A DNA stretch of 57,500 nt from Symbiodinium natans (GCA_905221605.1 CAJNDS010002803.1:142501-200000); one strand, 5' to 3'. Shown: positions 42,801 to 52,345, numbered from the stretch's first letter. The notes: generated by a model from the sequence alone, not told the origin. Numbers and translations are program-made.

Positions 42801-43399
42801 CGCTGTGGCAAGACGCCCTGGCTTGATCGACTACTTGCAACTTGGTGAGAGCTCATGTGGGGTCAGCATGCTCTCGTTCCGAAACCGTGATGTGCGCACA
42901 TGTCTTTGTTTCCCGGCACCTGAGGCAAACCGTCCTGATCTACACCTCGTGGTCTGGATTCTTCCTTCTTGGAAGCTACACAGGCCGCAGAAACTGCAAG
43001 GGAAAGGGTATGGGGCTGGGAGGTACGATGTCCAACATGTCAGAAAATCTCGGGTTGCGAGAGGTCAAGGTTGGGCATAGACATACAGATGCAGAAGCAT
43101 GCTCAGACTTGATTTTGTGCAGATAAAATCGGTATCAGTGGTGTCCGAGGTGAGCTGTCCTACCGGCATAGCCTGAAGGCCGCCGCCTGCCATGCTAGCA
43201 TCTCGGAGCGTTTCCTGGAATTCTATCGGTCTGTTGCCCGCCACTTGCCTCCTTCGCCCCCGATGCTCCGATTCGCACAGGTATCACCACAGTGGTGGCT
43301 GTCTTCGTCTGCTCATGGAAATTTATCTCAGACAGCCTCTCTGCATGCCGACGGCTATTGAAAGCCAACGACAAGTTCCCAAAACAGCCCAGCGCATAG
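39145..43399 (+). CDS. TIR-like multi-pass membrane protein ('FISHTW' family)
   Basis: Gene-level entry. Exons: 39145-about 39852, 40116-40193, 42111-about 42640, about 42664-42844, about 42870-43016, 43123-about 43280 and a last piece to TAG 43397-43399. The first exon has an acidic N-terminus, the box YNVFISHTWKSSGSLKVLAL, then two membrane helices. The second exon supplies DIACIHQADEALKERGIYG, the companion box of this family. The third has a membrane region and RFVQGPL after AIHRWYGSAEEFE. Such proteins are abundant in dinoflagellates; their function is unknown to me. The TIR resemblance suggests signalling or NAD-related chemistry but the catalytic residue is not identified. Introns hold family C and two family D elements and a telomeric array. 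The upstream ATG could lie further 5'. Confidence 0.65.
40116..40193 (+). CDS. TIR-like membrane protein, exon 2
   Basis: Twenty-six codons between CTCTCAG| and CAT|GTAACT, reading DIACIHQADEALKERGIYG then IGGFLRH. This is the second conserved box of the family and the strongest evidence that 39.1 and 42.1 kb belong together. Confidence 0.65.
40902..41021. mobile_element. Family C element in a TIR-like gene intron
   Basis: CTTGGGATGTTCCCCCTTAT to AAGGGGGAGCATCTCAAG; lies between TIR-like exons 2 and 3. Confidence 0.65.
41319..41428. mobile_element. Family D element, reverse, in a TIR-like gene intron
   Basis: TATGGGTGTTGACGAAAATA to TTTCGAGAAACCCCATATG. The arms extend into ATATG/CATAT, so they may include a target duplication or longer terminal repeat. 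Confidence 0.65.
41454..41605 (-). repeat. CCCTAAA array with a GCCCTAA block
   Basis: About a dozen consecutive GCCCTAA units (about 41506-41577) inside a TIR-like gene intron. Confidence 0.9.
41722..41835. mobile_element. Family D element, reverse, in a TIR-like gene intron
   Basis: ATATGGAGGTTAACGAAGAC to TGTCGGAAACCCCCATAT; same intron and orientation as the copy at 41319. Confidence 0.65.
42111..42640 (+). CDS. TIR-like membrane protein, exon 3
   Basis: Starts after GCGCGAG|G with KISLAPIFIEHSVFILAPAF (hydrophobic), a second hydrophobic stretch GVALLPLLGFVHGL, a basic helix RRLFREKHKLYEDLKQF, and AIHRWYGSAEEFERFVQGPL, a typical conserved patch. LLLVTAPVSATIDETIGLW is another membrane helix. 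Frame open to TAG 42652-42654; the donor before it is not resolved. Confidence 0.6.
42664..42844 (+). CDS. TIR-like membrane protein, exon 4
   Basis: Reads IFESGCATVPFELEVLSSLL and a membrane helix around SIGVCCSLVSIKLLYYLC; ends YLQL G|GTGAGAGC, a near-consensus donor at 42845. Confidence 0.55.
42870..43399 (+). CDS. TIR-like membrane protein, last exons
   Basis: Three pieces. Around 42925-43016 the frame reads RQTVLIYTSWSGFFLLGSYT, a membrane helix, ending AAG G|GTATGG. 43123-43280 follows TTGTGCAG and reads KIGISGVRGELSYRHSLKAA to SERFLEFYRSVARHLP. From 43281 another frame reads GITTVVAVFVCSWKFISDSL and ends KFPKQPSA with TAG at 43397, so a short intron should end at CAG 43280. Exact junctions are uncertain. 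Confidence 0.5.
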
Positions 43400-43803
43400 G
43401 GTTATGCTTGTGCAGCAGAGACTGGTTCCTGTGACGCATCTTTGATGCGCGCTGCCCGGATCTGCCGCAGCTGGGTGTACAGAACATGTTCTCCCTCTAA
43501 ACCTGCGCCAGCTCCGAAGGAGCTGCCGCTTTTTTGCCCACGCGGAATTGCTGTGCTGCATTCCTTTTTTCAAGTTCTCAGGGATCAATATTCTCAACGT
43601 CCAAAAACGGGGCCGCGAGCAATGGTTGCAAAGCGGTTGCATGTTGCCTCTTTAAAAGGACAGAGACCACGGTTTCGGATAGAACGAAAGCAGGTGTCTA
43701 GCATTACCGACAATGGTGTAGGATAGTGTAGGAGGTGGCGAGAGGCTGCGAAACATGTATGAAAATAGCTGTACATCTTCCAGCGTTGAATCCAAGACCT
43801 GAG

Positions 43804-44150
43804 ACTAAACCCTAAACCCTAAACCCTAAACCCTAAACCCTAAACCCTAAACCCTAAACCCCCCATGAGGTGCACTGCGACTGTCTGCTGCAAGCCCTGG
43901 AGCTTGCTGGCTTCACGATCCTGCGCGAAGCCTGGCTGGCGGAGGTGGCACTGGTTTAGGGTTTAGGGTTTAGGGTTTAGGGTTTGGGGTTCAGGGCTTA
44001 GGGTTTGGGGTTTGGGGTTTAGGGTTCAGGGTGGGGCGTTGGGACTGCCACGTCGCGACAGGCAAGAGCGCCAGCAAGAGATCAAACAAACCCTAAAACC
44101 CTTAAACCCTAAGACCCTGAAACCCTTAAACCCTTACACCCCTAAACCCA
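43804..44150. repeat. Telomeric arrays around exon 43870-43944
   Basis: CCCTAAA x8 at 43804-43863, TTTAGGG and variants 43953-44034, then CCCTTAAA-like units 44085-44150. Confidence 0.85.
43870..43944 (+). CDS. EF-hand-type helix exon (LLQALELAGF...REAWLAE)
   Basis: Twenty-five codons between CATGAG|G and GCGGAG|GT. The exiting helix plus linker (ALELAGFTILREAWLAE) resembles EF-hand proteins of dinoflagellates. A CCCTAAA array ends 7 bases upstream and a TTTAGGG array starts 9 bases downstream. Confidence 0.4.
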
Positions 44151-44653
44151 CGACTCGGGGCCTCGGTGGACTTTCATGGATTTCCCTGGCTTATGGTTTA
44201 GGGTGTAGGGTTTAGAGTTTAGGGTTTCGGGCTGCCCTCGTCAAGACTAGAACCGAGGATTTTTTTTTCAGGTGTAGCATAGAGGGGGTAGTATGGGGGA
44301 ACCCACCGAACTTTGCACTTCTCAACCCCTTGGACTCAGCTTACGTGGCCGCAGTGCATTCTTTTTAGGGTCTTGTCGGATGTCAAATGTTGTACATGCG
44401 TTGCGTCATCAGGATTCCCTTAGCAATGTGTAGAGTGACCCAACATCCAGCTGCTCACCCTCCTGAGAAAAAGCGATCTGCCAGGTGATGGAGCAGATTA
44501 CGAGGCCGCGGGCTCCCGTCGTTATCCGCCGTGATCCAGCTGCAAGTGCTGCACCCTTCCTCGAATTCCCCGCTGCAGTGCGTTGCATAAAAACCCTGGA
44601 CCTTGCTGTGGCTCGCGCAGTGCAGTCGCCTCAAGCCTACCATTGCCTGGCAG

Positions 44654-44709
44654 GTTCAACACGCTCGACGTGGACGAGTTCATGCAAATGCTACAGATGT
44701 ACGAGGACG
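44654..44709 (+). CDS. EF-hand exon (second half of a loop)
   Basis: After CAG| the frame reads FNTLDVDEFMQMLQMYEDG and stops at a GT donor at 44710. LDVDEFMQML fits the last positions of an EF-hand loop and its exiting helix; the first half of the loop is not found. Confidence 0.5.
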
Positions 44710-44906
44710 GTACTCACATGTACTCACGGAATGATTGGAATGATGAATCTTGGGTGCGATGGGATGCGATGGGATCGGGGAGTGACGGTTGCAGGAAGGT
44801 ACTTCATGTACTTCATCTGACTGCTTTGCCAGGGGCTGCTCGTGACCAAGATGTGGTCCAAGAAGCGTCACTATCATTCTCATGGCATGCCGCCGTGTAC
44901 TTCGCT

Positions 44907-45008
44907 GAGCCCAAAGAACCCAATACCCCTTAATTAAGGAATATACCTTAAACCATATTAAGGATCCCTATATAAATTAAGCAATATCACCATATTGGGC
45001 TCTTTGGG
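44907..45008. mobile_element. Family H palindromic element
   Basis: Arms GAGCCCAAAGAACCCAATA (44907-44925) and TATTGGGCTCTTTGGG (44993-45008), AT-rich core. Ends 10 bases before a CCCTAAA array and 75 bases before the EF-hand exon at 45083. Single copy in this window. Confidence 0.55.
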
Positions 45009-45017
45009 AAAGAGCCC

Positions 45018-45066
45018 TCAACCCTAAACCCTAAACCCTAAACCCTAAACCCTAAAACCCTAAAAA
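45018..45066 (-). repeat. CCCTAAA array before an EF-hand exon
   Basis: Six units, the last with an extra A; ends 17 bases before 45083. Confidence 0.85.
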
Positions 45067-45082
45067 GAGCAATGCTGGCGAG

Positions 45083-45526
45083 GAGAGGCATTACGCCGAA
45101 TTTGTCACGGTGTTTGAGCACTTCGACGATGACAGCAGCGGGACACTGGAGGCAAGATGAGTCTGCTAAGCGTCGCGACAGCAAGATTCATCAACATGGT
45201 TTAGGGTTTAGGGTTTAGGGTTTAGGGTTCCACGTGCAAGAGGTGTAAGCCCCAGAGCCTATCTAAGATAATCATCGCATGGCATCCTCTTCTGTCACTC
45301 TGGTTCTCTGACGGTGGAACGGGCACGGCTTTGGTCTGACTCTCTTGCTGGCGCCAATGCCTCGACAGTTGAGAAACCCTAAACCCTAAACCCCATACCC
45401 TAAACCCTAAACTGGCCCTAAACCCTAAACCCTAAACCCTGAACCCTAATAGGGTTTAGGGTTTATGGAAAGGCCCATGAGCTCGCCAACCTGCTGGAGC
45501 AATGTGGCATCACGGCCCTGGACCAG
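45083..45526 (+). CDS. EF-hand split over two exons
   Basis: Exon 45083-45151 ends FEHFDDDSSGTLE|, with a GC donor at 45152. Exon 45473-45526 starts AAAG|GCC CAT GAG and reads AHELANLLEQCGITALDQ, ending CAG|GC. Joined in phase 0 the loop is D-D-D-S-S-G-T-L-E-A-H-E, a full 12-residue calcium-binding loop with D1, D3, S5, G6, L8 and E12. The 321-base intron holds telomeric repeats in both orientations. EF-hands bind calcium; the whole protein is not reconstructed. Confidence 0.7.
45199..45468. repeat. Telomeric arrays inside the EF-hand intron
   Basis: TTTAGGG 45199-45231; CCCTAAA 45374-45449 with a junction to TTTAGGG 45450-45465. Confidence 0.85.
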
Positions 45527-45572
45527 GCGAACCCCTCAGCAAGCCCGGCAAAGCACCCATAAGTGGGCAAGA

Positions 45573-45840
45573 GCTCTAAACCCTAAACCCCTAAACCCCT
45601 AAACCCTATCACCCTAAAACCCTAAGACCCTAAAACCCTAAAACCCCTAAACCCCAAACCCCGAATTAAACCCCTAAGCCCTAAAGTCCTACCTTCACAG
45701 GTCCTCAAGGAGATCATGGTCGAGGTCTGACACCTGCCTGGGGTTGTGTGACGATTTTGTACGATGTTCACAGTGAACATCCATTTGTGTGGGGGGTATG
45801 GGGTTTGGGGTTTAGGGTTTAGGGTTTAGGGTTCAGGATG
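45573..45840. repeat. Degenerate C-rich and short G-rich arrays
   Basis: CCCTAAAC/CCCTAAAA units 45573-45690; TTTAGGG 45798-45840. Confidence 0.8.
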
Positions 45841-46100
45841 CTTCGGAGCATCCCGCAGAGTCTCCCTGGAGCTTTCATGTTCAGAGAATCCTGAAGAGAG
45901 TCGGAGTGCCTAATCCCAGAGAGAATCTCGCAGAGCATCCCTGCTAAGAATCCTGCCGCTTTAGTGCCCGAGTGAGGGCCGTGGGAGGGGGGGGAGAGGG
46001 TGGGGTGGGGGGCGTATGCGCCCTGAAGCCTTGAAAGAAGAGGATTGAGGGAAGGAGGGAGTGGGGCGCAAAAACGCCCTTTAAAAAACCTGATGCCGAG

Positions 46101-46160
46101 GTCGCACCGGTTGACCCCGGCTCCATCACAATGGATGAGTTCAAGCACTGGGCCAAGCTT
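46101..46160 (+). CDS. EF-hand exon (DPGSITMDEFKHWAKL)
   Basis: After GCCGAG| the frame reads VAPVDPGSITMDEFKHWAKL, matching the second half of an EF-hand loop (G, I, E) and an exiting helix. The loop start is poor (no Asp at position 1 or 3), so either another exon supplies it or the site is degenerate. Both ends approximate. Confidence 0.45.
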
Positions 46161-46963
46161 ATCCCTCGAGTGAAGCAGCCTTTTTCCCGGTTCTTCCTTT
46201 TCGCTGACTGTCCTTTTGTGGCCCCGAGCGTTGAAAGCGTGACCACAGCACCTGCGTCTCTAGGGCTTTGAAAGACTCTGGGGAGCCAAGGTGTTTGGAC
46301 GTCTTGAGGCTTTCTGTGATTACGTGTCTACCGATCGCAGCGTATCGAAAAATAGATGTTGCTGGTGTGCTGGGCGTGCCGGGACACAAGCAAACTCAGC
46401 AGGAAGCCAGAAACAAAACAAGATGCAAGACCCCGGAAGATGGAAAAATAGACTCTCATGAATCACCCTAAACCCCAAACCCTAAAGCCCTAAACCCTAA
46501 ACCCTGTAGTATAGGGCATCGCAGGGGCCCGGGCTTGAAAACCTCCAGTTCGCGCTTGAAGGCGGGTTATCGAGATCATCCACGTCAACGAGGCAGCCGT
46601 GTCAAGTGAATGTAGCTCCGACCTTGAGAGGCTCTCAAACTCCGCCATGCATTCCCTGGGGGGGGGGGGGTGTTAGGGGGATAGGGGGGGGGGGTAGGGG
46701 GGATAGGGTCCACTCTTCACTCGAGGGCCCCAGCCGAGTCCCACCCCTGTCAACACAACGAATCGCTGATCCTGGCAACATGCCGAGCCGCCACGTCTGC
46801 ACAGAATCTCCCTAAACCCTAAACCCTAAACCCTAAGAACTCGAGTTCTGGTTACTCTCTCCGCAGCTCCAGGACTCTAGACTCTAGGCGATGTACGGGA
46901 CGGGAACTGAAGAGCCCCCTCACAGGTGGACCAATAGCAGAGAACGATGGTACATGTCAGTGC

Positions 46964-47039
46964 GCTCGGCTTCTTTCAAGCTATGCTGATCCAGGGCTTC
47001 TCCTCCCGTGAGATCATCAAGCTCAAGGACGTCAAGGGA
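46964..47039 (+). CDS. Possible helical exon (LIQGFSSREIIKLKDVKG)
   Basis: Open frame FFQAMLIQGFSSREIIKLKD, ending at TAA 47040. Helix-like and in the right strand and region, but no EF loop residues and no resolved splice sites. Confidence 0.25.
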
Positions 47040-47298
47040 TAATATCCGGGAGAGGATGGCACGAAGATGCCCCCAAGATGCCTCAAGAAAAAGGCGCAGC
47101 CGTAGGATTCCCCGTCACGTTGCAAGGTTCATGAGACTCGGATGAGTTTGGGTAAGCATGAGGTTGTGTAGGGAATTCCCTAAACCCTAAACCCCAAAAT
47201 GTTTTATGCTGCAAAATGTACAGCAGGCCGTTGTACGCAACCGTACTTCCCTGAACTGGGCACTGCCGATCTCCCGGACTCGAAAGGAGCCCCAAGCG

Positions 47299-47362
47299 TT
47301 AGGGTTTAGGGTTTAGGGTTTGGGGTTTAGGGTTTAGGGTTTAGGGTTTAGGGTTTAGGGGT
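47299..47362 (+). repeat. TTTAGGG array
   Basis: Nine units, one TTTGGGG. Smaller arrays lie at 46464-46507, 46811-46839 and 47179-47197 (all C-rich). Confidence 0.85.
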
Positions 47363-47425
47363 ACAAGATCTTCCATTCACGACGCATGCTCACTGTCTAA
47401 GCACATGCGCGAAGTTCCCGGAAAG

Positions 47426-48022
47426 GAGGTGTTTCGCAAGTTCGACTTGGATAGGCCGGCTACTTGGCTTCGCCCTTCATGTCGCGACGCTAGAGCTCTT
47501 ATCCAGCTACGAAAACTACAACAGACGCACCAAACTTGGACATCTACGATACAATCAACAACAAAGTAGACTAGCAGTAGACTCCCCTAAGCCCGAAGCC
47601 CTCAAGCCTGAACCCTAAACCCCAGATAAACCCTATAAACCCCTAAACCCTAAACCCTAAACCCTCAGCCCTGAGATGTCCTCAAGTAGATTTAAGTAGA
47701 CCATCCCTGGCCCCATCCTGCAAATATCGGAATACGACAGTCAAGAATGGAAGGAGCCTCAGCACCGCCCTGACATCCCAAAACCCTGAACCCTAAACCC
47801 TAAACCCTAAACCCTGCTCCCTAGGGTTTATGGTCGCCCTCGGATAGCGGAGGCTGTGTGTGTGTGTGTGCTCACGCTGCACTACACTGCACTACACTTC
47901 CGACCCTAAACCCTAAACCCCAAACCCTAAACGCTGTGTGGCCATGGCGGAGGGGCGGTACGATGGACACAAGCGAGCTGCACAAAGCGATGGCATGGCT
48001 TGGCTACGGGCTGACCAAAGAG
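47426..48022 (+). CDS. EF-hand split over two exons (DLDRGGTMDTSE loop)
   Basis: Exon 47426-47454 (after GGAAAG|) reads EVFRKFDLD and ends AG|GC. Exon 47953-48022 (after GCGGAG|) reads GGTMDTSELHKAMAWLGYGL and TKE, ending GAG|GC. Splicing 47454 to 47953 gives D-L-D-R-G-G-T-M-D-T-S-E, a canonical 12-residue EF loop, then the exiting helix. The intron is 498 bases, GC-AG, and contains three CCCTAAA arrays. The next intron contains family D element 48075-48188. Confidence 0.7.
47585..47935 (-). repeat. Three CCCTAAA arrays inside the EF-hand intron
   Basis: 47585-47672, 47779-47816 and 47901-47935; the last ends 17 bases before the exon at 47953. Confidence 0.85.
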
Positions 48023-48074
48023 GCCCGGGACGTTGGATGGAGTGCCACAGAGACGGTTCCGTCTGAGATCCGAT

Positions 48075-48188
48075 TTGGGGCTTCCGAAAAAATAGGGGTG
48101 CCATCTTGGGGGTCCTTATTATCAGGGGATCCTACTACTTGGGGATCTATATTTGGGGGTCCCCTATATTTTCGTAAACCCCCCTTAT
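48075..48188. mobile_element. Family D element after an EF-hand exon
   Basis: TTGGGGCTTCCGAAAAAATA to TATTTTCGTAAACCCCCCTT; lies 53 bases after the EF-hand exon that ends at 48022. Confidence 0.65.
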
Positions 48189-48357
48189 TTAGGGACGTTT
48201 AGGAACTTCTAGGGCCTTTGTTCGGGCTTTACCAGCTACTGGCTGCAAGCCGGGAGGCCTTTTATGGACTGGGCAAGCTTCAGCAAGAGCAGGCTTAGAG
48301 ATCGGATGCTGTAGCCCCTCACAACAAACATGGGGAAATGTTCGCATCAGTGGGCGA

Positions 48358-48631
48358 TGAAACCCTAAACCCCAAACCCCAAACCCCAAACCCTAAACCC
48401 TAAACCCTAAACCCAGAGTGTTCGAGCCGAGAAGGGGGGCTTCGGCCCCAAGAGGCCCCCGCCTGCACATGCCTTCTTATGGTCAAGACGGAAAAAAGAC
48501 GCATGGAGAAGTCGCGTGTCATTTTGGAGGAAGGCATGGGGAGGTTGGGGAGGTGAGAAATCCGAAAAAATTCCGACGATCCTAAACCCTCAACCCTCAA
48601 CCCTAAACCCTGAACCCTGAACCCTAATTCA
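48358..48631 (-). repeat. Two CCCTAAA arrays
   Basis: 48358-48414 with CCCCAAA variants, and 48578-48631 with CCCTCAA and CCCTGAA variants. Confidence 0.85.
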
Positions 48632-48717
48632 ATAGTAGCCAGGAGGTGCAGCTGATCTCTGACAGCTGCGACGTAGGAGGTGCCACCGCACTGCTTTACT
48701 TCCCTGCTGCGATGATG

Positions 48718-48902
48718 CGGGTATTTCCAAAAACAGGGGGTTTAGGGTTAAGGGTTTAGGATTTAGGGTTTAGGGTTTAGGGTTTAGGGTTTCGGGTTTC
48801 GGGTTTAGGTTTAGGGTTTAAGGACCCTGAATATACGCCAAAGTTGTATAGTCCTTATTATAGCAACCCCCAAAAGTGTACCCCTCCTGTCGGAAACCCC
48901 CA
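48718..48902. mobile_element. Family D element split by a telomeric array
   Basis: Left end GGGTATTTCCAAAAACAGGG (48718-48737) and right part AAGGACCCTGAATATACG to CTGTCGGAAACCCCCAT (48825-48902) are separated by a TTTAGGG array at 48738-48826. Confidence 0.6.
48738..48826 (+). repeat. TTTAGGG array inside a family D element
   Basis: About eleven units with TTTCGGG and TTAAGGG variants between the two halves of the palindrome. Confidence 0.85.
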
Positions 48903-49289
48903 TGCTGTCTTAGGACGTTCTGCTCGCAGGGCACAGCTGTTCATCTGATTTTTTTCGCGGAGTAAAATTAGGCTGCAATATGCCTCTTCGCATAGTTTGC
49001 TCAGCATCGTCAGCAATGGAAGGAAAGAGTGTACTTGTAGCTGCAGCCGTGTGCGAATCCTACTGATGCGCCCAGACTTCTTCTTGCAGCACTGACCACC
49101 CTGCTTTCGTAATGCAGATCCATGGATGTCACCCGAAGTTGAAAGATCCCCCGGACCAAATCGAACTTTTCACGTTGACTTGCTTAGTATACTTGCAATA
49201 GGCCTACGCACTCTCAAGGCTCGACACTTCTGCTCGTAAGTTCAGAGTTTGAGCTTCGAGTGAGAGCAGTTCCTGGCCTTGCTACAAAG

Positions 49290-49361
49290 TTGGGATCTTC
49301 CCTCTTATAATGACTAGCAGTCCTTAATGGACTGATAGAAAAAAAGGGGGGAACATCCCAA
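49290..49361. mobile_element. Family C element, short copy
   Basis: TTGGGATCTTCCCTCTTATA to AGGGGGGAACATCCCAAA; ends 16 bases before the EF-hand exon at 49378. Confidence 0.6.
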
Positions 49362-49377
49362 ACCTGAGAAGGTAAAG

Positions 49378-49452
49378 GCATGTTGGAGGAGTGCGAGTTC
49401 TTCGGATTCATGCGCAAGGTGAAGGAGAAGGAGGCAATGCCCCACCTGGTTG
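49378..49452 (+). CDS. EF-hand exon (second half of a loop and helix)
   Basis: Starts after GGTAAAG| and reads MLEECEFFGFMRKVKEKEAM then PHLVEDL; G-M-L-E-E-C-E fits loop positions 6-12. A TTTAGGG-type repeat begins at the exon edge. The preceding half-loop was not found. Confidence 0.5.
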
Positions 49453-50298
49453 AGGATCTAGGGTTTAGGGCTTAGGCATCTTTACCGAGATGGCTTTTCA
49501 ATCTCGAGGGGTTCACGTGAGAGACCTTCCACGCGTCATCTCCTTGTTCAGGAATGCTACTTACACGAAATGAGAGGGCCGAGACTTGTACCAAAAGTTG
49601 CGTAGTGGCGGTTCCAGGAGTTTGCGGCTTGTTTTCGGCGTGCCGGTGCATCGAGTGCACAGGGTAGTGTGGTATAAGGTCAGTCCGAGATAGGGTGTCA
49701 GCATGTGTCAGATTGCCATGGTGAAGCGGGAGTTGAAGAAGCAGCGCCCGATCGGTGGAGCTGTGCCGCGCATCTGAATCTCATCTGAGCCATGCGTGGG
49801 CGGTTTCTCTTTCAATGCGTGCTGCTAGCGTGGTCTAAAAAATGTGCGGGTGTGTGTGTGTGTTTTTACAGGTCTCGTGTCTTTCGTGTCATGCAACAGT
49901 GCAGTCTAGGCAGTGGACAGAGATGGTTAGGTAGAATTCAGGTTTTTCTGTCCTTGCTGAGTTGCTGCCGGATTGTGCAGCCCTGGCAAATGGTGATATT
50001 CCTGAGCAGCCTGAGGTACATGCAGAAGCAGTTGGATCGCGTGTTGAGGACAGCAGTCTTGTGCGTGTGTGACAATGTGTTCAGTATACAATCCTCTTGT
50101 ACCTGTCCTGTGTGCGGGTGTGTCTCAACAGACAGATGCCTCGATATACTCTGATTACATGGAAGGGCTCTGGGCTACATCCCAAATGCGCAAGCCATCC
50201 GCGATGCCGCAGAGGACGGAGCCCGAGGGAGTTCACACCGTTTCGGATCTGTAGCTTGTGGTCTGTGCTGCAGGCCGGATAATTAGCTGTTTTGCAAA

Positions 50299-50391
50299 TG
50301 GGGGCTTACAACAATGAGGAAGCCCTAATAGTAGGATTCCCTTAGAATAAGAACCCGCATAAGGGACCCCTTTAAAAACGGAAACCCCCAA
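50299..50391. mobile_element. Family D element, reverse orientation
   Basis: TGGGGGCTTACAACAATGAG to TTTAAAAACGGAAACCCCCA with AATAGTAGGATTCCCTTAGA inside. Confidence 0.6.
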
Positions 50392-50494
50392 ATCACCTTA
50401 CAAGAAGATGGGAGTTCGACTCAGGATGCGGCCATCATCCGCCCGAACTTGGCGGAGGCTCCGAATTCTGAGGAGTGAACCAATGGTTGCTCAT

Positions 50495-50540
50495 TTGGGG
50501 GTTTGCAAAAAAAAGGGGACCCCTAAGATGAAGCCCCCAC
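50495..50540. mobile_element. Family D fragment
   Basis: TTGGGGGTTTGCAAAAAAAA, then GGGGACCCCTAAGATGAAGC; the right half is missing. Confidence 0.4.
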
Positions 50541-50923
50541 ATAGTTGCCAAGCTGATCCCGAGTGTAATCATAGACTTTGTTCGGGGTTCGGGGTACACT
50601 TGAGGACAGATCGCGATGTTTGGCACAAAAGCATCAGCTTGTGTCGTACGTGGTGTATGGCATGTTGCTGTGGAGCAGTCGACTGCTTTGCAAGTTAGCC
50701 ACTAGCTCCCTCGAAAGACAAGTGGTGATCTCATTGCGAAGTGCTATGGACAGTCATGCGGCTCCATCACGAAAAGCTCCTCCGAATGGCTGAAATACAA
50801 TTAAGTCCACAATGACCATGAGACTGGGGTAATCAGGTAAAGTCCCTTTCCTGTCGTCTTTTCCTTCGCTAATGTAATTCTCTTGTTAGCAAAGGAACAC
50901 CTGTGAAGGTCTGGACCTCAAGT

Positions 50924-51143
50924 ATCCTAAACCCTAAACCCTAAACCCTAAACCCTAAACCCTAAACCCCCAAGTATTGAATGCAGGCATCCCGAAAGCT
51001 CGAGAGCTGAGATGTGAACTGCCTGCGCTGCAAGGGCATTGACGTGCACGGACAGGGCCAGACTGGCATGCTTAAGTGCATGCTTGTGGTGGGCCGGGTT
51101 TAGGGTTTAGGGTTTAGGGTTTAGGGTTTAGGGTTTAGGGCTG
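50924..51143. repeat. C-rich then G-rich telomeric arrays
   Basis: CCCTAAA 50924-50973; TTTAGGG 51097-51143. Between them a frame reads NCLRCKGIDVHGQGQTGMLK, a weak exon candidate. Confidence 0.85.
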
Positions 51144-51469
51144 TGTCCAGGGCTGCAATGCTGTGTATTGCAGGCAATCATCCCTGGAAGCCGGCTGTTG
51201 CGGGGGTCTGCAAAACGTCAGCCGCTTAGACATGACATGTCGGGCAAGAACGGTATGCGATGCCATGAAGGCTGCATGTAAGACACGACAGGTTTCATGC
51301 AGTATTGTGGCAAACACCAAAAGGGGGCAAAAAGCCAGGACTCCTAGAACTCCTGGCTTTTTCTCGGAGAGTTCCGGAATTTTGTTTCGCATCGTGGGTG
51401 TGGATTTGTTAAGTTATATAAGTCAACCATGCTCCTCGCCTGATTTTTTGCTGTCCCTGGTCCCTGGAG

Positions 51470-51980
51470 TGCCTACCCCCACAGAGTCCCGCCGAATATC
51501 TGCGTGCTGACCCCCAGGGACGCGCACAGAGGAGCTCACCGAGTATCTCGTGAAGTGTTCTCACCCCAGAGAAGCCTGCAGAGAATTCCGTCGAGTGTCG
51601 CCCCCAAACAACTCCGAAGAGTATCCCGAGAGTACCCGAGAAGCCTGCAGCGAATCCCGCCGAGCATCCCAAGAGCTTGTAAGCCCGCCGAGTATTACTG
51701 GAGTGCCTGCCCCCAGAAAGCCTGCGGAGAATCCCGCAGTATCCCTGGAGTGCCCACTCCTAAGATTGCCGTAGATGGAGTGCCCATTTACAAAAGTTCT
51801 TGCGGAGTATCCCTGGAGTAGAGACCCTCCGAGTATCCTTGGAGTACCCTCCTCCAGAGTCCAGAGAAGCCAGTGCAGAATTTCGCCGAGTATCCCTGGA
51901 GGATTTTCAGAAAGGTCCGCCAAGTATCCTTGGAGTACCCTCCTCAAGAGAAGCCCGCAAGAGCTCCACCGAGATTCCCT
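51470..51980. repeat. Degenerate minisatellite
   Basis: Words GAGTATCCCTGGAGT, AGAAGCCTGCAGAGAAT and CCCGCCGAGTATC recur about every 50-65 bases with strong divergence. Similar words occur at 45840-45960 (GAGCATCCCGCAGAG, GAGTCTCCCTGGAGC). Confidence 0.65.
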
Positions 51981-52006
51981 ACATTATTCGGCCGAAGTGT
52001 TGTTAC

Positions 52007-52345
52007 GGGTTTAGGGTTTATTAGTGTTTAGGGTTCAGGGTTCAGGGCAACAACGGTATGCGATGCCGAGGTTTTGTCAATCTCCCCCGTGAAGGGAGAA
52101 CTGTCAGTCCTTCTGAGTGTCGGATGCAAAATGTATGAGAATAACGAAAAATCTTCGGAGAATTTGGAATAAATAAATTCGCTCGTTGTTCAAAAAGCCC
52201 CAACCCTAAACCCCGAACAAGACTCATGCGGCCAAGAGCTGGCTCGGATGTGGGCACTGCAGGACCAGGAATGCGAGCTCTCGAAAACATTGACCGGGTG
52301 ATTTTGATCAGGGTTTAGGGTTTAGGGTTTAGGGTTTAGGGTCAA
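52007..52345 (+). repeat. Two short TTTAGGG arrays
   Basis: 52007-52048 (imperfect) and 52310-52345. Confidence 0.8.
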
